Shown: positions 24,441 through 33,316 of the stretch, one piece after another
How positions within the stretch are numbered: position 1 is the stretch's first letter
Layout of the letters: every line of letters starts with the position of its first letter
Assembly (NCBI GenBank): GCA_035653615.1
Contig: DASRBN010000015.1
Span: 62,001 to 126,000, forward strand
Reading direction: 5' to 3'
Length of the DNA: 64,000 nt
Source: Ktedonobacteraceae bacterium
GTDB lineage: Bacteria > Chloroflexota > Ktedonobacteria > Ktedonobacterales > Ktedonobacteraceae
The notes under the pieces: model-generated
What the model was told of the DNA's origin: nothing
Seen by the model: the letters and a program-made list of their open reading frames with translations, nothing else
Databases searched by the model: none
Made by a program: the position numbers and the translations under genes

Positions 24441-26338
24441 TGCAAATCCCTCTTCATTTCCGCGTAACTCTGGTATCTATATTCCCTATCCTCCATCAAT
24501 GCCTTGCTCAAAATTGTCTCCAGTCTTGGTGACACTAATGGATTCAGCATCCGTACCGGCGGGTAGGAAGGATAGTGTGGCGGCGCGATATTCGTAAGCG
24601 CGTGGTGCATGGTTGCGGCCAGCATATAGATAGAGGTGCGCTGGTCATATGGCTGGTCTTTGACCGGCAGGTAGGGCGAGAGCGCTATTTTCAAAGTTGT
24701 CCGATGCTTTGAGCGCGCATTCTGGTTCTCAGGCGCGGGCGGAATGACCTGAAAACCTGTCAGTATCGCTCTACCACGAGACTTTTCAATAATGATATTG
24801 GCGGGCGAAATATCGAAATGGCGCACGGGCGGCTTCGCTTGCTCCAGGGCGATCAATGTATTCAAGATGTTGTTCATATAGCCAACTACATCGCGCTCCA
24901 GTAGGGGTCTGAGCAGCTTTTGTAAGCGTGCTATGAGACTTTCGCCATCAATGTATTCCGCTACCATGTAGTAATGTTTTCCCTCGATGAAGCGATCTAG
25001 CACACGTGGAACGAGCGGGTGCTGCAGACCCGCCAGTGGCGCGGTGGCCTTTTCATAATAGACCAGCTCCGTCCGGCGGCGGGCAACCGGCAAATCGGTA
25101 CATTCCCAGCGTTTCAGGAAGACTTTGCGCTCGCTTGCCTGCGTATCCAGCGCCACAGCGGTCATTATGCGAGTCTCTTCCGAGTTTTTGAGTACATGCT
25201 TGATGAGATAGCGTCCCTGGCGCGCGCTCACTCCTGAGAGCGGACTGTGTAGGACGAACTCCGGCGGGAAAACCAGGCGCCCGCAGGTGGAGCAGCAGCG
25301 CTGGCCAAAACGCACCGGCGCGTCGCAATAGGGGCAGCGGCGTCCATCATACGCGGTACCGCAGTTGCTGCACCGCTGAGCGCCGGTTCGATTTTGATAC
25401 CCACAGTTCTGGCAGACGTAGCGCTGCAAAGCGATTTCTACCGCGTTTTTGTACTCCCCGGCAAATTCAAGAATATTGCGATAACGCTGGTGGTAATCTT
25501 TGGAGAGCGCGCGCAGCAATACGGCCCCGACCTCAGCGGGAACGCGTGGATTCCACATTTGCGGCGACATTGGCTGCTCATTCAAGTGAGCGTTCCACAT
25601 CTGTTCAATGAATTTATACATAAATGGCGGGCGACCTGCCAGCAATTCATACATGCAGATAGCCAGCGCGTACTGGTCGGAGTCACGGCGTGGGTTGCCC
25701 TGCCACTGCTCAGGTGGCATATAGGGAGCGGTACCCGTTACCTCACCCAACGAGGCATGCGTTTGCATACCAAGATCGAAGGTTGCCCCGAAGTCGGAAA
25801 GCAAGATTTGCCTGTTCTGCCCTATCAATAAATTGCCGGGTTTGACATCCTGGTGAATGAAGCCGTTCTGATGAATAAAGTAGAGGGCAGATGCCGCTTG
25901 CTCGAGATATGGCACCAACTCTTCCGCGAAAGCAGGCCTTTTGCTGCCATCTTCTTTACGGAAGAGATCATAGATCGTGCGAGGTGCATACTCCATCACA
26001 AGATAGGGCCGCTCATCCGCTAACTCGCCAAATTGATAGATACGCAGGATATTGGGATGCTGCAATTTCGCGATACGCTCCGCCTCGCTGCGAAAATTGT
26101 TCAGTGCCTGCTCGTTGAACTGGTCGATGCGCAGCACCTTGAGTGCCATGATGCGATTGAGCGGCGCCGATTCGCGAACCTGGTAAACATAGCCATAGCT
26201 GCCCATGCCGACAAAAGAGATCACCTCGTAATTGCCGACATGCGCGCCTTTTACCAGGAAATCGCAGCGCTGGCAAGATATGGCGTAATTCGGGTTCTCA
26301 TGTCCCCCGCCAACTCGTGGATTCAAACAACGAGCCAA
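24428..26338 (-). CDS. Ser/Thr protein kinase with zinc ribbons and a second kinase-like domain
   Basis: 636 residues, apparently cytoplasmic. A short Cys cluster (CLNP...CQRC) leads into kinase domain 1 (about 35-300): GMGSYGYVYQ loop, MALKVL Lys, HQDVKPGNLL catalytic loop, LSDFGATF and PYMPPEQW. Zinc ribbons follow at about 305-355 (CQNCGYQN, CSNCG, CPYCD, CCSTCG). The second kinase-like domain (about 370-636) keeps HFDISPANIII but has LTGFQVI where DFG is expected, so it is probably a pseudokinase. The start is a TTG at 26338 behind AGTAGGAT. The targets are unknown. Confidence 0.88.
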   Translation of the reverse strand: MARCLNPRVGGGHENPNYAISCQRCDFLVKGAHVGNYEVISFVGMGSYGYVYQVRESAPLNRIMALKVLRIDQFNEQALNNFRSEAERIAKLQHPNILRIYQFGELADERPYLVMEYAPRTIYDLFRKEDGSKRPAFAEELVPYLEQAASALYFIHQNGFIHQDVKPGNLLIGQNRQILLSDFGATFDLGMQTHASLGEVTGTAPYMPPEQWQGNPRRDSDQYALAICMYELLAGRPPFMYKFIEQMWNAHLNEQPMSPQMWNPRVPAEVGAVLLRALSKDYHQRYRNILEFAGEYKNAVEIALQRYVCQNCGYQNRTGAQRCSNCGTAYDGRRCPYCDAPVRFGQRCCSTCGRLVFPPEFVLHSPLSGVSARQGRYLIKHVLKNSEETRIMTAVALDTQASERKVFLKRWECTDLPVARRRTELVYYEKATAPLAGLQHPLVPRVLDRFIEGKHYYMVAEYIDGESLIARLQKLLRPLLERDVVGYMNNILNTLIALEQAKPPVRHFDISPANIIIEKSRGRAILTGFQVIPPAPENQNARSKHRTTLKIALSPYLPVKDQPYDQRTSIYMLAATMHHALTNIAPPHYPSYPPVRMLNPLVSPRLETILSKALMEDREYRYQSYAEMKRDLQRLL

Positions 26339-26602
26339 CTATCTATCCTACTCTCCAACTTGATGCTATACTTTGCCTCTATCATTATGTACGCTGGTAG
26401 TGATTTGTGGTTGCGAGCGCCGTTGAATAGTACTTTCTCGTGCGCAATAGTCCTTCGCAGATTGACAGGCCGCTTTATACGCGTATAATATCGCTTTAAA
26501 TCAGAGATGCAATCTTTACCATAGTTCCCTGTTGGATTTTGACAACCGGAGAGAGGCAATGCTGTCCCTACAGCAAATAAAATGAAAAGATGGTAGTGTA
26601 AC

Positions 26603-28066
26603 ATGAATATCCAGGATCAACCATTATTCGCATCGACCACTCCGCTGGCGCTGGGCGCTGGCTACCATAATGTAGGCAGCGAGGGAGTATTACGCGCCTC
26701 CAATGAAAGCATGGTCGAATACGTACAACACTATTATGGAGAACGATGCGGCCATCTTCCGCTCAATGCTACAAATATACGCGCAATCGTGAGCGAAGCC
26801 TCACCGGAGATTCAAGCGCAGATGGCCTATCTCAGCACGCTCTTTGGCAAACAAATAATCCCTGTAACATTTGACGAACTCAAAAGAGAAATGGAGCGCA
26901 TGCCGGGACAAGTGCCCTTGATTGTACCCTATATCAATGTTCCTGAGTTAGAGGCGCACTTGCGCAATGACTTCGGCACACTGGCATGGGGCCTTCCGGC
27001 AAAGATGACCCACGCGCTGAAAAATAAAGCCAATTTTTACACGCTGGCGCAAGAGTTTGCCCTGGAAGGCTTTTATCCTCCCGATTTTATAGTCGCCACT
27101 ATCTTCGAGGTTGCCACGCAGTCAGAAAAGTTTCTCCAGCGCGTAGAGGAAATCTACCAGCAAGCAGGAGTAGCGGCAGATTATCCCCTGGGCGTGATGC
27201 TGCGGGCAAGCGAGGAAGACGGCAATTATGGCTGCTGCATGGTCTATGAAAACGCGGGTAGCATCGTTGTCGTACAGGATGGGGACGCCGAACGCGCTCA
27301 ATACTATACGAACTGGCAAGAGGCGCTGGCTATCTCGCAGCAACACCTGCTTGCGACCATGAATGTGGAGAAGGAGCAGCGCGTCGTCATCAGCCGCTAC
27401 ATCGACTTTGCCGACTCGCCCGGCATGTCCGTGGTGATTATGGATAATCAAATCGAGTCGCTCGGATGGAATGGCCAGTTGCAAAAGCCGGGTAGTAAAG
27501 CCTGTATCGGCACCAGTACATATGTCCCTCGAAATGCCTACATCCGGCGCATGCAGCAGGAATACGAGGCAAAAACCGCCGCGTTCTTCGAGGCCCTGTT
27601 GAGAAAAACGGCCCAGAAGTGCGGGATAGATTTCGCCTCTATTCGTGGCGTGGCAAACCTGGATATCATGATCCCTGGAGAACTGGAACAGCGCCTCCAG
27701 CGACAGAGGAAGCAACCAGAAGGCAATTACCTGGCCGAATGCAATCCGCGCTGGACGAACTACACCGATGCCATTCTGACCGTCATCGGGGCCAATCGCA
27801 AAGAACAGACCATCGCTACCATGAAAGCGACCATTCTGGCAGGCATAGCCACTATCGACAAGCAGCCCTTACCCAAAAATGCAAATCCCCAGGATGTGAG
27901 AGCCTGTATCGCTGAAAAAGATGAGATCCTGAAGCAGGATGGAACCAGGATCATCTGCCGCATGGCAAAAAATCCCATGGGCCTGATCTTCGCCGGAGAT
28001 ATCGCAAGGGGGCAGCAAGAGGTCAACGATATCCTGTCAATGCTGGCAACGGAGACGGTTCTCTAA
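26603..28066 (+). CDS. ATP-grasp superfamily ligase, substrate unknown
   Basis: 487 residues. GLPAKMTHALKNKANFYTLAQEF (about residues 132-155) matches the start of the ATP-grasp domain, where a lock on substrate precedes the ATP lid. VVISRYIDFADSPGMSVVIM gives the central strands, and YLAECNPRWTNYTDAI (about 380) carries the Glu-Asn-Arg metal/ATP site. ATP-grasp enzymes make amide or thioester bonds through acyl-phosphates. The arrangement resembles PGM1-like peptide ligases and carbamoyl-phosphate-synthase-like ligases. No biosynthetic neighbours are present, so the substrate cannot be assigned. It converges with the macrodomain gene, overlapping by 4 bases. Confidence 0.7.
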   Translation: MNIQDQPLFASTTPLALGAGYHNVGSEGVLRASNESMVEYVQHYYGERCGHLPLNATNIRAIVSEASPEIQAQMAYLSTLFGKQIIPVTFDELKREMERMPGQVPLIVPYINVPELEAHLRNDFGTLAWGLPAKMTHALKNKANFYTLAQEFALEGFYPPDFIVATIFEVATQSEKFLQRVEEIYQQAGVAADYPLGVMLRASEEDGNYGCCMVYENAGSIVVVQDGDAERAQYYTNWQEALAISQQHLLATMNVEKEQRVVISRYIDFADSPGMSVVIMDNQIESLGWNGQLQKPGSKACIGTSTYVPRNAYIRRMQQEYEAKTAAFFEALLRKTAQKCGIDFASIRGVANLDIMIPGELEQRLQRQRKQPEGNYLAECNPRWTNYTDAILTVIGANRKEQTIATMKATILAGIATIDKQPLPKNANPQDVRACIAEKDEILKQDGTRIICRMAKNPMGLIFAGDIARGQQEVNDILSMLATETVL

Positions 28067-28731
28067 TTTGCTATACCGGGAAGTGTGGCCTGAGCAAATT
28101 GCGGAGGATTGTTCTTCTTAGATTTTTTCCTCTTTGCCGCGCTTCGTCGAGAACTGGATTTAGCACCAACAGGGATGATGGAATGGATTTCATCAGAAGA
28201 AATCTCTTCTGACGAGGATATATGCGAATTATCACTTTGCGAATTGTGCTGATAGATCGTGTCACTCTCAGCCTGATATTCTTTATCCCCATCGGCAATG
28301 TAGATATAAACATCGATATCGAGTTGGCTAAGGTATTTAGCCATGAGCGGACCGACTTCATCCCATGATAATTTGCCATTCTGAGTTCCAAGTTTAGGGA
28401 AAGCAATGCTTGTTATGCCAGCTTTTTTATAATGAGTTACCAGAAACTCCAGACCTTTTTCCAGGTATTCTAATTTTGAGGGGAAGCGCCAATGATCTTT
28501 AGTAGGAAAATTAAGTATCCAGGGAGTGCTTTCTCGATAGAGGGTTGGTCTGCCAATCCGAAGTTTTCCATTTTTACATTCCTGCTGGTAGACAGCGAAC
28601 ATCGCAGGATATCTTTCCTTAAAAGCCAGGGCCAATCCTTTACCCATAACTCCTTTGCAGTTAACAGTATTAACGATGACCTGAGCATTTGATGTGAAGA
28701 TATCTCCTTTTTGATACTGTATGCGTGCCAT
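28063..28731 (-). CDS. Macrodomain ADP-ribosyl hydrolase, DarG-like
   Basis: 222 residues. The N-terminal macrodomain (1-155) shows QKGDIFTSNAQVIVNTVNCKGVMGKGLALAFKERYP, LNFPTKDHWRFPS and SIAFPKLGTQNGKLSW. These are close to DarG, the antitoxin that removes ADP-ribose from thymidine in DNA. The C-terminal tail is Ser-rich and then Lys/Arg-rich rather than the usual DarG C-terminal domain. AGGGG precedes the ATG at 28731; an upstream ATG at 28749 is possible. The truncated darT remnant lies divergently 225 bases away, so this may now be an orphan antitoxin. Confidence 0.82.
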   Translation of the reverse strand: MARIQYQKGDIFTSNAQVIVNTVNCKGVMGKGLALAFKERYPAMFAVYQQECKNGKLRIGRPTLYRESTPWILNFPTKDHWRFPSKLEYLEKGLEFLVTHYKKAGITSIAFPKLGTQNGKLSWDEVGPLMAKYLSQLDIDVYIYIADGDKEYQAESDTIYQHNSQSDNSHISSSEEISSDEIHSIIPVGAKSSSRRSAAKRKKSKKNNPPQFAQATLPGIAN

Positions 28732-28955
28732 TGCTATTTCCCCTCTCATGCATTGCGTCTTGTCGGATTAGTAAATTTGTCCCATTTTTTACAATTGTAA
28801 CATCCATCAATGATAAATACAATTATTCACGAGACCGGATACTACCTATTTCCCAGCAAAAGCTGATGAATTGACATCTCACCCTCTTGTTATCTATAGT
28901 GGTTAATCAATTGATGAGAAAGGTATGTAGGGTGTGTCAGGTAAAGATTATTTGA

Positions 28956-29453
28956 GTGGTTCTGCTGTTGTATGTGCAGTATACGCGTAGGATTCAGGAT
29001 CAGATAGGTATCTTTGAGGTTAGCCGTGCCATTCTTAAAGAACCGGGAGTGGTCTTTACAGATGGCAATGCTAGTAATCAGCAACTCTCGAAATTCGGAC
29101 GTGAAAAAGTTGGGATTAGGCCAGCAACTCTTTTAGAGCCTCACTGTCAACGTAAGTACTATCCTTATGGCCCGCTAGGCAGCAATCGCAATCGTTCCAA
29201 TTTTTATGCTAATACAGCATTTCTCGATCAACTAGATTGGGATGTTATAAACGATCGTTGGTTTGATGATGATGAGAAAAAGCGTATCAAGCATGCCGAG
29301 GTACTTGTGCCTGACCTTCTTCCATTGGCGCGTATTACAGGCATTTTTGTAAGATCGCGCGATATGGTAGGAGCAGTAAATGCTCTAATTGAGGAGTGTG
29401 GACTTAAAGGGCGAATCCCATCCGCTATAAGCCGACCTGACTTATATTTTTAG
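28956..29453 (+). pseudogene. DarT-like DNA ADP-ribosyltransferase toxin, N-terminus lost
   Basis: The frame after a TGA at 28953-28955 encodes LYVQYTRRIQDQIGIFEVSRAIL, PGVVFTDGNAS, LDWDVINDRWFDDDEKKRIKHAEVLVPDLLP. This matches the middle and C-terminal part of DarT (DUF4433), including the Glu in the R/K-x-x-AE segment that acts in catalysis. Full-length DarT has about 210 residues with an N-terminal NAD-binding stretch (His and Arg). No such segment is found in any frame of 28750-28955. The only start is GTG at 28956 without a ribosome binding site. The toxin is therefore very probably inactive. Confidence 0.75.
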
Positions 29454-29461
29454 GTAGGCAA

Positions 29462-29505
29462 CAAGAAGAAGAGGTCACCAGAACCCCGGTAACCTCTTCT
29501 TCTTG
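29462..29505. terminator. Bidirectional hairpin terminator between darT remnant and sufB
   Basis: CAAGAAGAAGAGGTCACC (29462-29479) pairs with GGTAACCTCTTCTTCTTG (29488-29505) with one mismatch. The stem is purine-rich on one arm and pyrimidine-rich on the other, followed by CTCTTTCG on the plus strand. It sits between converging genes. Confidence 0.75.
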
Positions 29506-29535
29506 CTCTTTCGTGTTACGAAGATTCTAATCGGT

Positions 29536-30936
29536 TTAGCCCACGCTCCCCGACATCTCCAACTGGATCAGCCGGTTCAGCTCGACCGCGTACTCCATCG
29601 GGAGTTCCTTGGTGATTGGCTCGATGAAGCCGTTGACGATCAGCGAGTAGGCCTCGGACTCGTCAAGGCCGCGGCTCATCAGGTAGAAGAGCTGATCTTC
29701 GCCGACTTTGGAGACGGTCGCCTCGTGACCGATCTCGGTCTGATTCTCTTCGACACGGATGGTCGGATAGGTATCGGTGCGAGCATCTTCGTCGAGCAGC
29801 AGCGCGTCACAACGCACGCTGGACTTGGTGTGGTGCGCGCCAGGATTGACACGAACCAGCCCGCGATAGGATGCGCGGCCCGTTCCCTTGGAGACAGACT
29901 TCGACAGAATCTGCGAGGTCGTATATGGCGCGAGGTGCGTGACCTTGGCGCCAGCATCCTGGTGCATGCCATCGGAAGCAAACGCGACCGAGAGAATATC
30001 ACCGCGCGCGCCTGGCTCCATCAAGAGCACTGCCGGGTACTTCATAGTCACCTTGGACCCTAAATTGCCATCGACCCATTCCATCGTCGCATCGCCATAA
30101 GCGGCTGCGCGCTTTGTGACGAGATTATACACGTTCTTGGACCAGTTCTGGATCGTCGTATAGCGCACGCGCGCGCCCCGCATGACCTTGATTTCTACAA
30201 CGGCGCTGTGCAGGCTATCGGTAGTATAGGTTGGCGCTGTGCAGCCCTCGACATAATGCACATAGGAGCCAGGAGAGGCAATGATCAGCGTGCGCTCGAA
30301 CTGGCCCATGTTCTGAGCATTGATACGGAAGTAGGCCTGCAGCGGAATTTCGACGCGCACGCCCTCTGGCACGTAGACGAAGCTGCCGCCGCTCCAGACA
30401 GCGCTGTTCAATGAAGCGAACTTGTTATCGGATGGCGGAATGATGGTGCCGAAATGCTCTTTCACCAGGTCTGGATACAGGCGCAAAGCCGTGTCCATAT
30501 CGGTGAAGATCACGCCTATTTTCTCCAGGTCTTCACGAACTTTATGATAAACCGCTTCGCTCTCGTACTGGGCGGTCACGCCTGCCAGGAACTTGCGCTC
30601 GGCCTGTGGAATGCCCAGGCGATCAAACGTATCCTTAATCTCGACCGGGATATCATCCCATGTCTTGCCCTGTTGCTGGACGGGCTTGATATAGTAATAA
30701 ATGTCGTCGAAATTGATCCCCGACAAATCCGCGCCCCAGGTGGGCATCGGGCGTTTTTCAAAGAGTTCCAGGCTCCTCAGGCGGAACTTGCGCATCCAAT
30801 CGGGCTCGCCCTTCATTTCAGAAATTTGCTCAACAACTTTGCGGCTCAACCCCTTTTCGGACTTGAACGCATAGTTTTCGGCCATATGGAATCCAGGACT
30901 ATACGTCTCTTGCTCCACATCGAATACCTGACTCAT
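29536..30936 (-). CDS. sufB: Fe-S cluster assembly scaffold protein SufB
   Basis: 466 residues, the usual length. The protein forms the SufBCD scaffold that builds Fe-S clusters in the cytoplasm. Typical segments are [82 protein letters not shown] (conserved Cys), [21 protein letters not shown] and [30 protein letters not shown] precedes the ATG. SufC and SufD are not adjacent here, which is unusual but occurs in split suf loci. Confidence 0.95.
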   Translation of the reverse strand: MSQVFDVEQETYSPGFHMAENYAFKSEKGLSRKVVEQISEMKGEPDWMRKFRLRSLELFEKRPMPTWGADLSGINFDDIYYYIKPVQQQGKTWDDIPVEIKDTFDRLGIPQAERKFLAGVTAQYESEAVYHKVREDLEKIGVIFTDMDTALRLYPDLVKEHFGTIIPPSDNKFASLNSAVWSGGSFVYVPEGVRVEIPLQAYFRINAQNMGQFERTLIIASPGSYVHYVEGCTAPTYTTDSLHSAVVEIKVMRGARVRYTTIQNWSKNVYNLVTKRAAAYGDATMEWVDGNLGSKVTMKYPAVLLMEPGARGDILSVAFASDGMHQDAGAKVTHLAPYTTSQILSKSVSKGTGRASYRGLVRVNPGAHHTKSSVRCDALLLDEDARTDTYPTIRVEENQTEIGHEATVSKVGEDQLFYLMSRGLDESEAYSLIVNGFIEPITKELPMEYAVELNRLIQLEMSGSVG

Positions 30937-31273
30937 AAACTCTACTCCATCTGCATGCAGGCGAAAACCTGATAATAACTATTTTCTCTTGCTAAGAGCA
31001 TAATGCTTGTTACTAATCCTACCTCTATACTCGGATTTAACCATATTATATGCCCCCCGGTCAAGGTTGTCAAGGCAAGTGGGAATACTGGCAGGTCGCC
31101 GGAAACCAGGATGAAAGGCTGTTGAGGTCAACTGGCTCTATCACTCAAGGTTCGCGCCTGGTTCTGTGATCGAAACGATATTGTTGACAGTAGCGAGGAA
31201 ATCCCCCGAAATGCTTGTAAGGTCACTTTGCGCCAGGCAAGCGTTATTCATTGCGGAAGAGTATGAACTGTAA
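30937..31273. other. Intergenic region between sufB and tRNA-Arg
   Basis: About 337 bases with no credible gene. It should contain the sufB promoter. No recognisable riboswitch, IscR-type site or repeat was found by eye. Confidence 0.5.
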
Positions 31274-31347
31274 CGTCGGTGGGGAGACTCGAACTCCCGA
31301 CATGCAACTTAGAAGGTTGCCGCTCTATCCAACTGAGCTACACCGAC
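31274..31347 (-). tRNA. tRNA-Arg (anticodon UCU)
   Basis: On the minus strand the 74-base sequence folds as a cloverleaf. The acceptor arm is GTCGGTG/CACCGAC, the D arm GCTC/GAGC, the anticodon stem GCAAC/GTTGC with loop CTTCTAA, and the T arm GGGAG/CTCCC with TTCGAGT. The anticodon TCT reads AGA/AGG. The discriminator base is G. CCA is not encoded. Confidence 0.96.
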
Positions 31348-31470
31348 CCAGTGGTATTCTAACATAGAGATCAAGAGGGAACAACATCTGTAAGCTGATC
31401 AGCTGATCGAATGAAACCTACTGAGTTTGTTCCCTCTGGCCTCCTTCTAAGGACTCCACCAGAAGCAATC

Positions 31471-31521
31471 CACCATCCTTCTAAAGGTGTGGCTGTCAGT
31501 TCGAATCCCGCCGGGTGCGCC
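31471..31521 (+). other. Decayed tRNA 3' fragment (possible attachment-site relic)
   Basis: The plus strand contains CCTTCTAAAGG (an anticodon-loop-like TCT), then TCAGTTCGAATCCCGCC and GGGTGCGCC. This looks like the T loop and 3' acceptor strand of a tRNA-Arg. The T stem no longer pairs properly and no 5' half lies upstream. It is not a copy of the adjacent tRNA-Arg(UCU). tRNA 3' ends are common integration sites, so an old att scar is possible. Confidence 0.5.
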
Positions 31522-31544
31522 TGATAATAAACAAGCCATTGTGT

Positions 31545-31976
31545 TCAATTGAAAATCATATGCATGATAGCGGATAAACTGGCTTGAAAGGCGGGGTAGG
31601 GGCGGAGTCTAAATCCATACGCCAGCGATACATCGATGCCGATGCGCCAGAAGTCTTTCAGGTAGGGCGAATAGGGTTCACAGAATACCTGCTCTCCCAC
31701 GGGCTCTTCAAGGATAAATCCATGCGTCGCAAGGGCCGGAAATTCTTTGGGGCTGGGACTGGTAGAGGACTTACCATACCACCAGATCTGTGACATTACC
31801 ACCTGGTCCTGACCCCTGGGCAGACAATGTATTTTTTCCCAGATATCTTGCATCCCTTGCTGGTAACATTCCTGTGGCGTGATAGTTGACTCCTGGCTTT
31901 GCTCCTCAGGAGTCAAAGCCAGGAAGACATTCAAATTTGTAGTTGTGTCCTCTCTTTTTCTATCCGTAATTGTCAT
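31545..31976 (-). CDS. Hypothetical protein
   Basis: A 143-residue soluble protein (MTITDRKREDTTTN...) with Trp- and aromatic-rich segments such as SQIWWYGKSS and FRLRPYPAF. There is no signal peptide, membrane segment or recognised motif. GAGGAG lies 5 bases before the ATG, supporting a real gene. The neighbours (tRNA, Gfo/Idh oxidoreductase) give no clue to function. Confidence 0.6.
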   Translation of the reverse strand: MTITDRKREDTTTNLNVFLALTPEEQSQESTITPQECYQQGMQDIWEKIHCLPRGQDQVVMSQIWWYGKSSTSPSPKEFPALATHGFILEEPVGEQVFCEPYSPYLKDFWRIGIDVSLAYGFRLRPYPAFQASLSAIMHMIFN

Positions 31977-32211
31977 TGCATCTCCTCGAGGTTTTAGACC
32001 CCCGCCTCCTATTATTTATGTGTTGGAATTTTTTCCAGCATTCTGGAAAAAGTCGATAAGCTGATGAAAATAATTATAGCGGAATTCAGTCCAAACTACA
32101 AGGGGTAAAAGGATGATATTCGGTTGAGGCAAGGTTATAATACAATAAGATCTGTAAAGAACTCAACGTTCGAAGACCTCTACCGGTCACTATCCGTTGT
32201 TGGAGTAACAA

Positions 32212-33303
32212 ATGTCATCTTCTATTCCTGCAATTGAACCGCTGCGTGTCGCCATTATTGGTTATGGACTGGCGGGTTCGGTATTCCATGCTCCCCTCAT
32301 CGCGGCCACACCCGGTATGGCTGTAACTGCCATTGTTACGGGCAATCCCGAACGCCAGCAGAAAGCGAGCCATGATTTCCCGTCCGCGGCTATCCTATCT
32401 TCAGCCGAGCAACTCTGGCATGATTCTGCGCGCTATGACCTGGTTGTGGTAGCATCTCCCAATCGGACGCATGCTGCGCTTGGCATAGCCGCCATGAAAG
32501 CCGGATTGCCCGTCGTGATCGATAAGCCCATGGCAGCTTTCGTCGCCGATGCTGAACAGTTAATTGCGACGAGCAAAGATACGGGCAAACTACTGACTGT
32601 GTTCCAGAACCGGCGTTGGGATAATGACTTTCTGACAGTGCAACGCATGCTGAATGCAACTCCCGACTTGCTTGGCACAATCACACGCTTTGAGTCGCGC
32701 TTCGAGCGTTATCGTGCGGCCCCACGTCCAGGCGCGTGGCGCGAACTTCCAGATTTAGAGGAGGCGGGCGGATTGCTCTACGATCTTGGCAGTCACCTGG
32801 TCGACCAGGCCTTGCAGCTTTTTGGGCAGCCGGTGCGTGTCTACTCTGAGATGAATCAACGTCGTACTGGGGCGCAAGTCGATGATGATACCTTTGTTGC
32901 GCTTGAATTTCCTGGCGGCGTGCGTGCTCATCTCTGGATGAGCGCTATTGCCCGCATTGCAGGCCCTAGAATGATGCTGAGGGGCCTGCGCGGCACCTAC
33001 GTGAAGTGGGGACTCGATCCCCAGGAAGATGCGCTCCGTTCTGGTATGCGACCGGGAGACAGTGGCTGGGGCCAGGAACCTCGCGAAAGCTGGGGACAGC
33101 TCTCCACAGATATCGACGGCCTGCACTTTGATGGACCTGTAGAGACGATTCCCGGTTGCTACGAATGTTTCTATGCTCTGCTGCGCGATGCGCTTCTCTC
33201 CGGAGGGCCACCACCGGTAGACCCCGCCAGCGCTATTGCGACGTTGAAGATAATCGAGGTGGCAAAGTCGAGCGCGGCTAATAATAGGGTAATTGAATTG
33301 TGA
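32212..33303 (+). CDS. Gfo/Idh/MocA family NAD(P)-dependent oxidoreductase
   Basis: 363 residues. The N-terminal Rossmann fold has VAIIGYGLAGSVFHAPLI (about 12-29) and the family hallmark VIDKPMAAFVADAEQL (about 100), whose Lys and Pro line the active site. GGLLYDLGSHLVDQALQLFG (about 185) is the C-terminal-domain signature. It is similar to scyllo-inositol/other sugar dehydrogenases (YvaA/IolW type). The substrate is probably a sugar or inositol. GGAG precedes the ATG. The FrnE-like gene follows after 13 bases and is probably co-transcribed. Confidence 0.92.
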   Translation: MSSSIPAIEPLRVAIIGYGLAGSVFHAPLIAATPGMAVTAIVTGNPERQQKASHDFPSAAILSSAEQLWHDSARYDLVVVASPNRTHAALGIAAMKAGLPVVIDKPMAAFVADAEQLIATSKDTGKLLTVFQNRRWDNDFLTVQRMLNATPDLLGTITRFESRFERYRAAPRPGAWRELPDLEEAGGLLYDLGSHLVDQALQLFGQPVRVYSEMNQRRTGAQVDDDTFVALEFPGGVRAHLWMSAIARIAGPRMMLRGLRGTYVKWGLDPQEDALRSGMRPGDSGWGQEPRESWGQLSTDIDGLHFDGPVETIPGCYECFYALLRDALLSGGPPPVDPASAIATLKIIEVAKSSAANNRVIEL

Positions 33304-33316
33304 AAGGGGTACTGGC

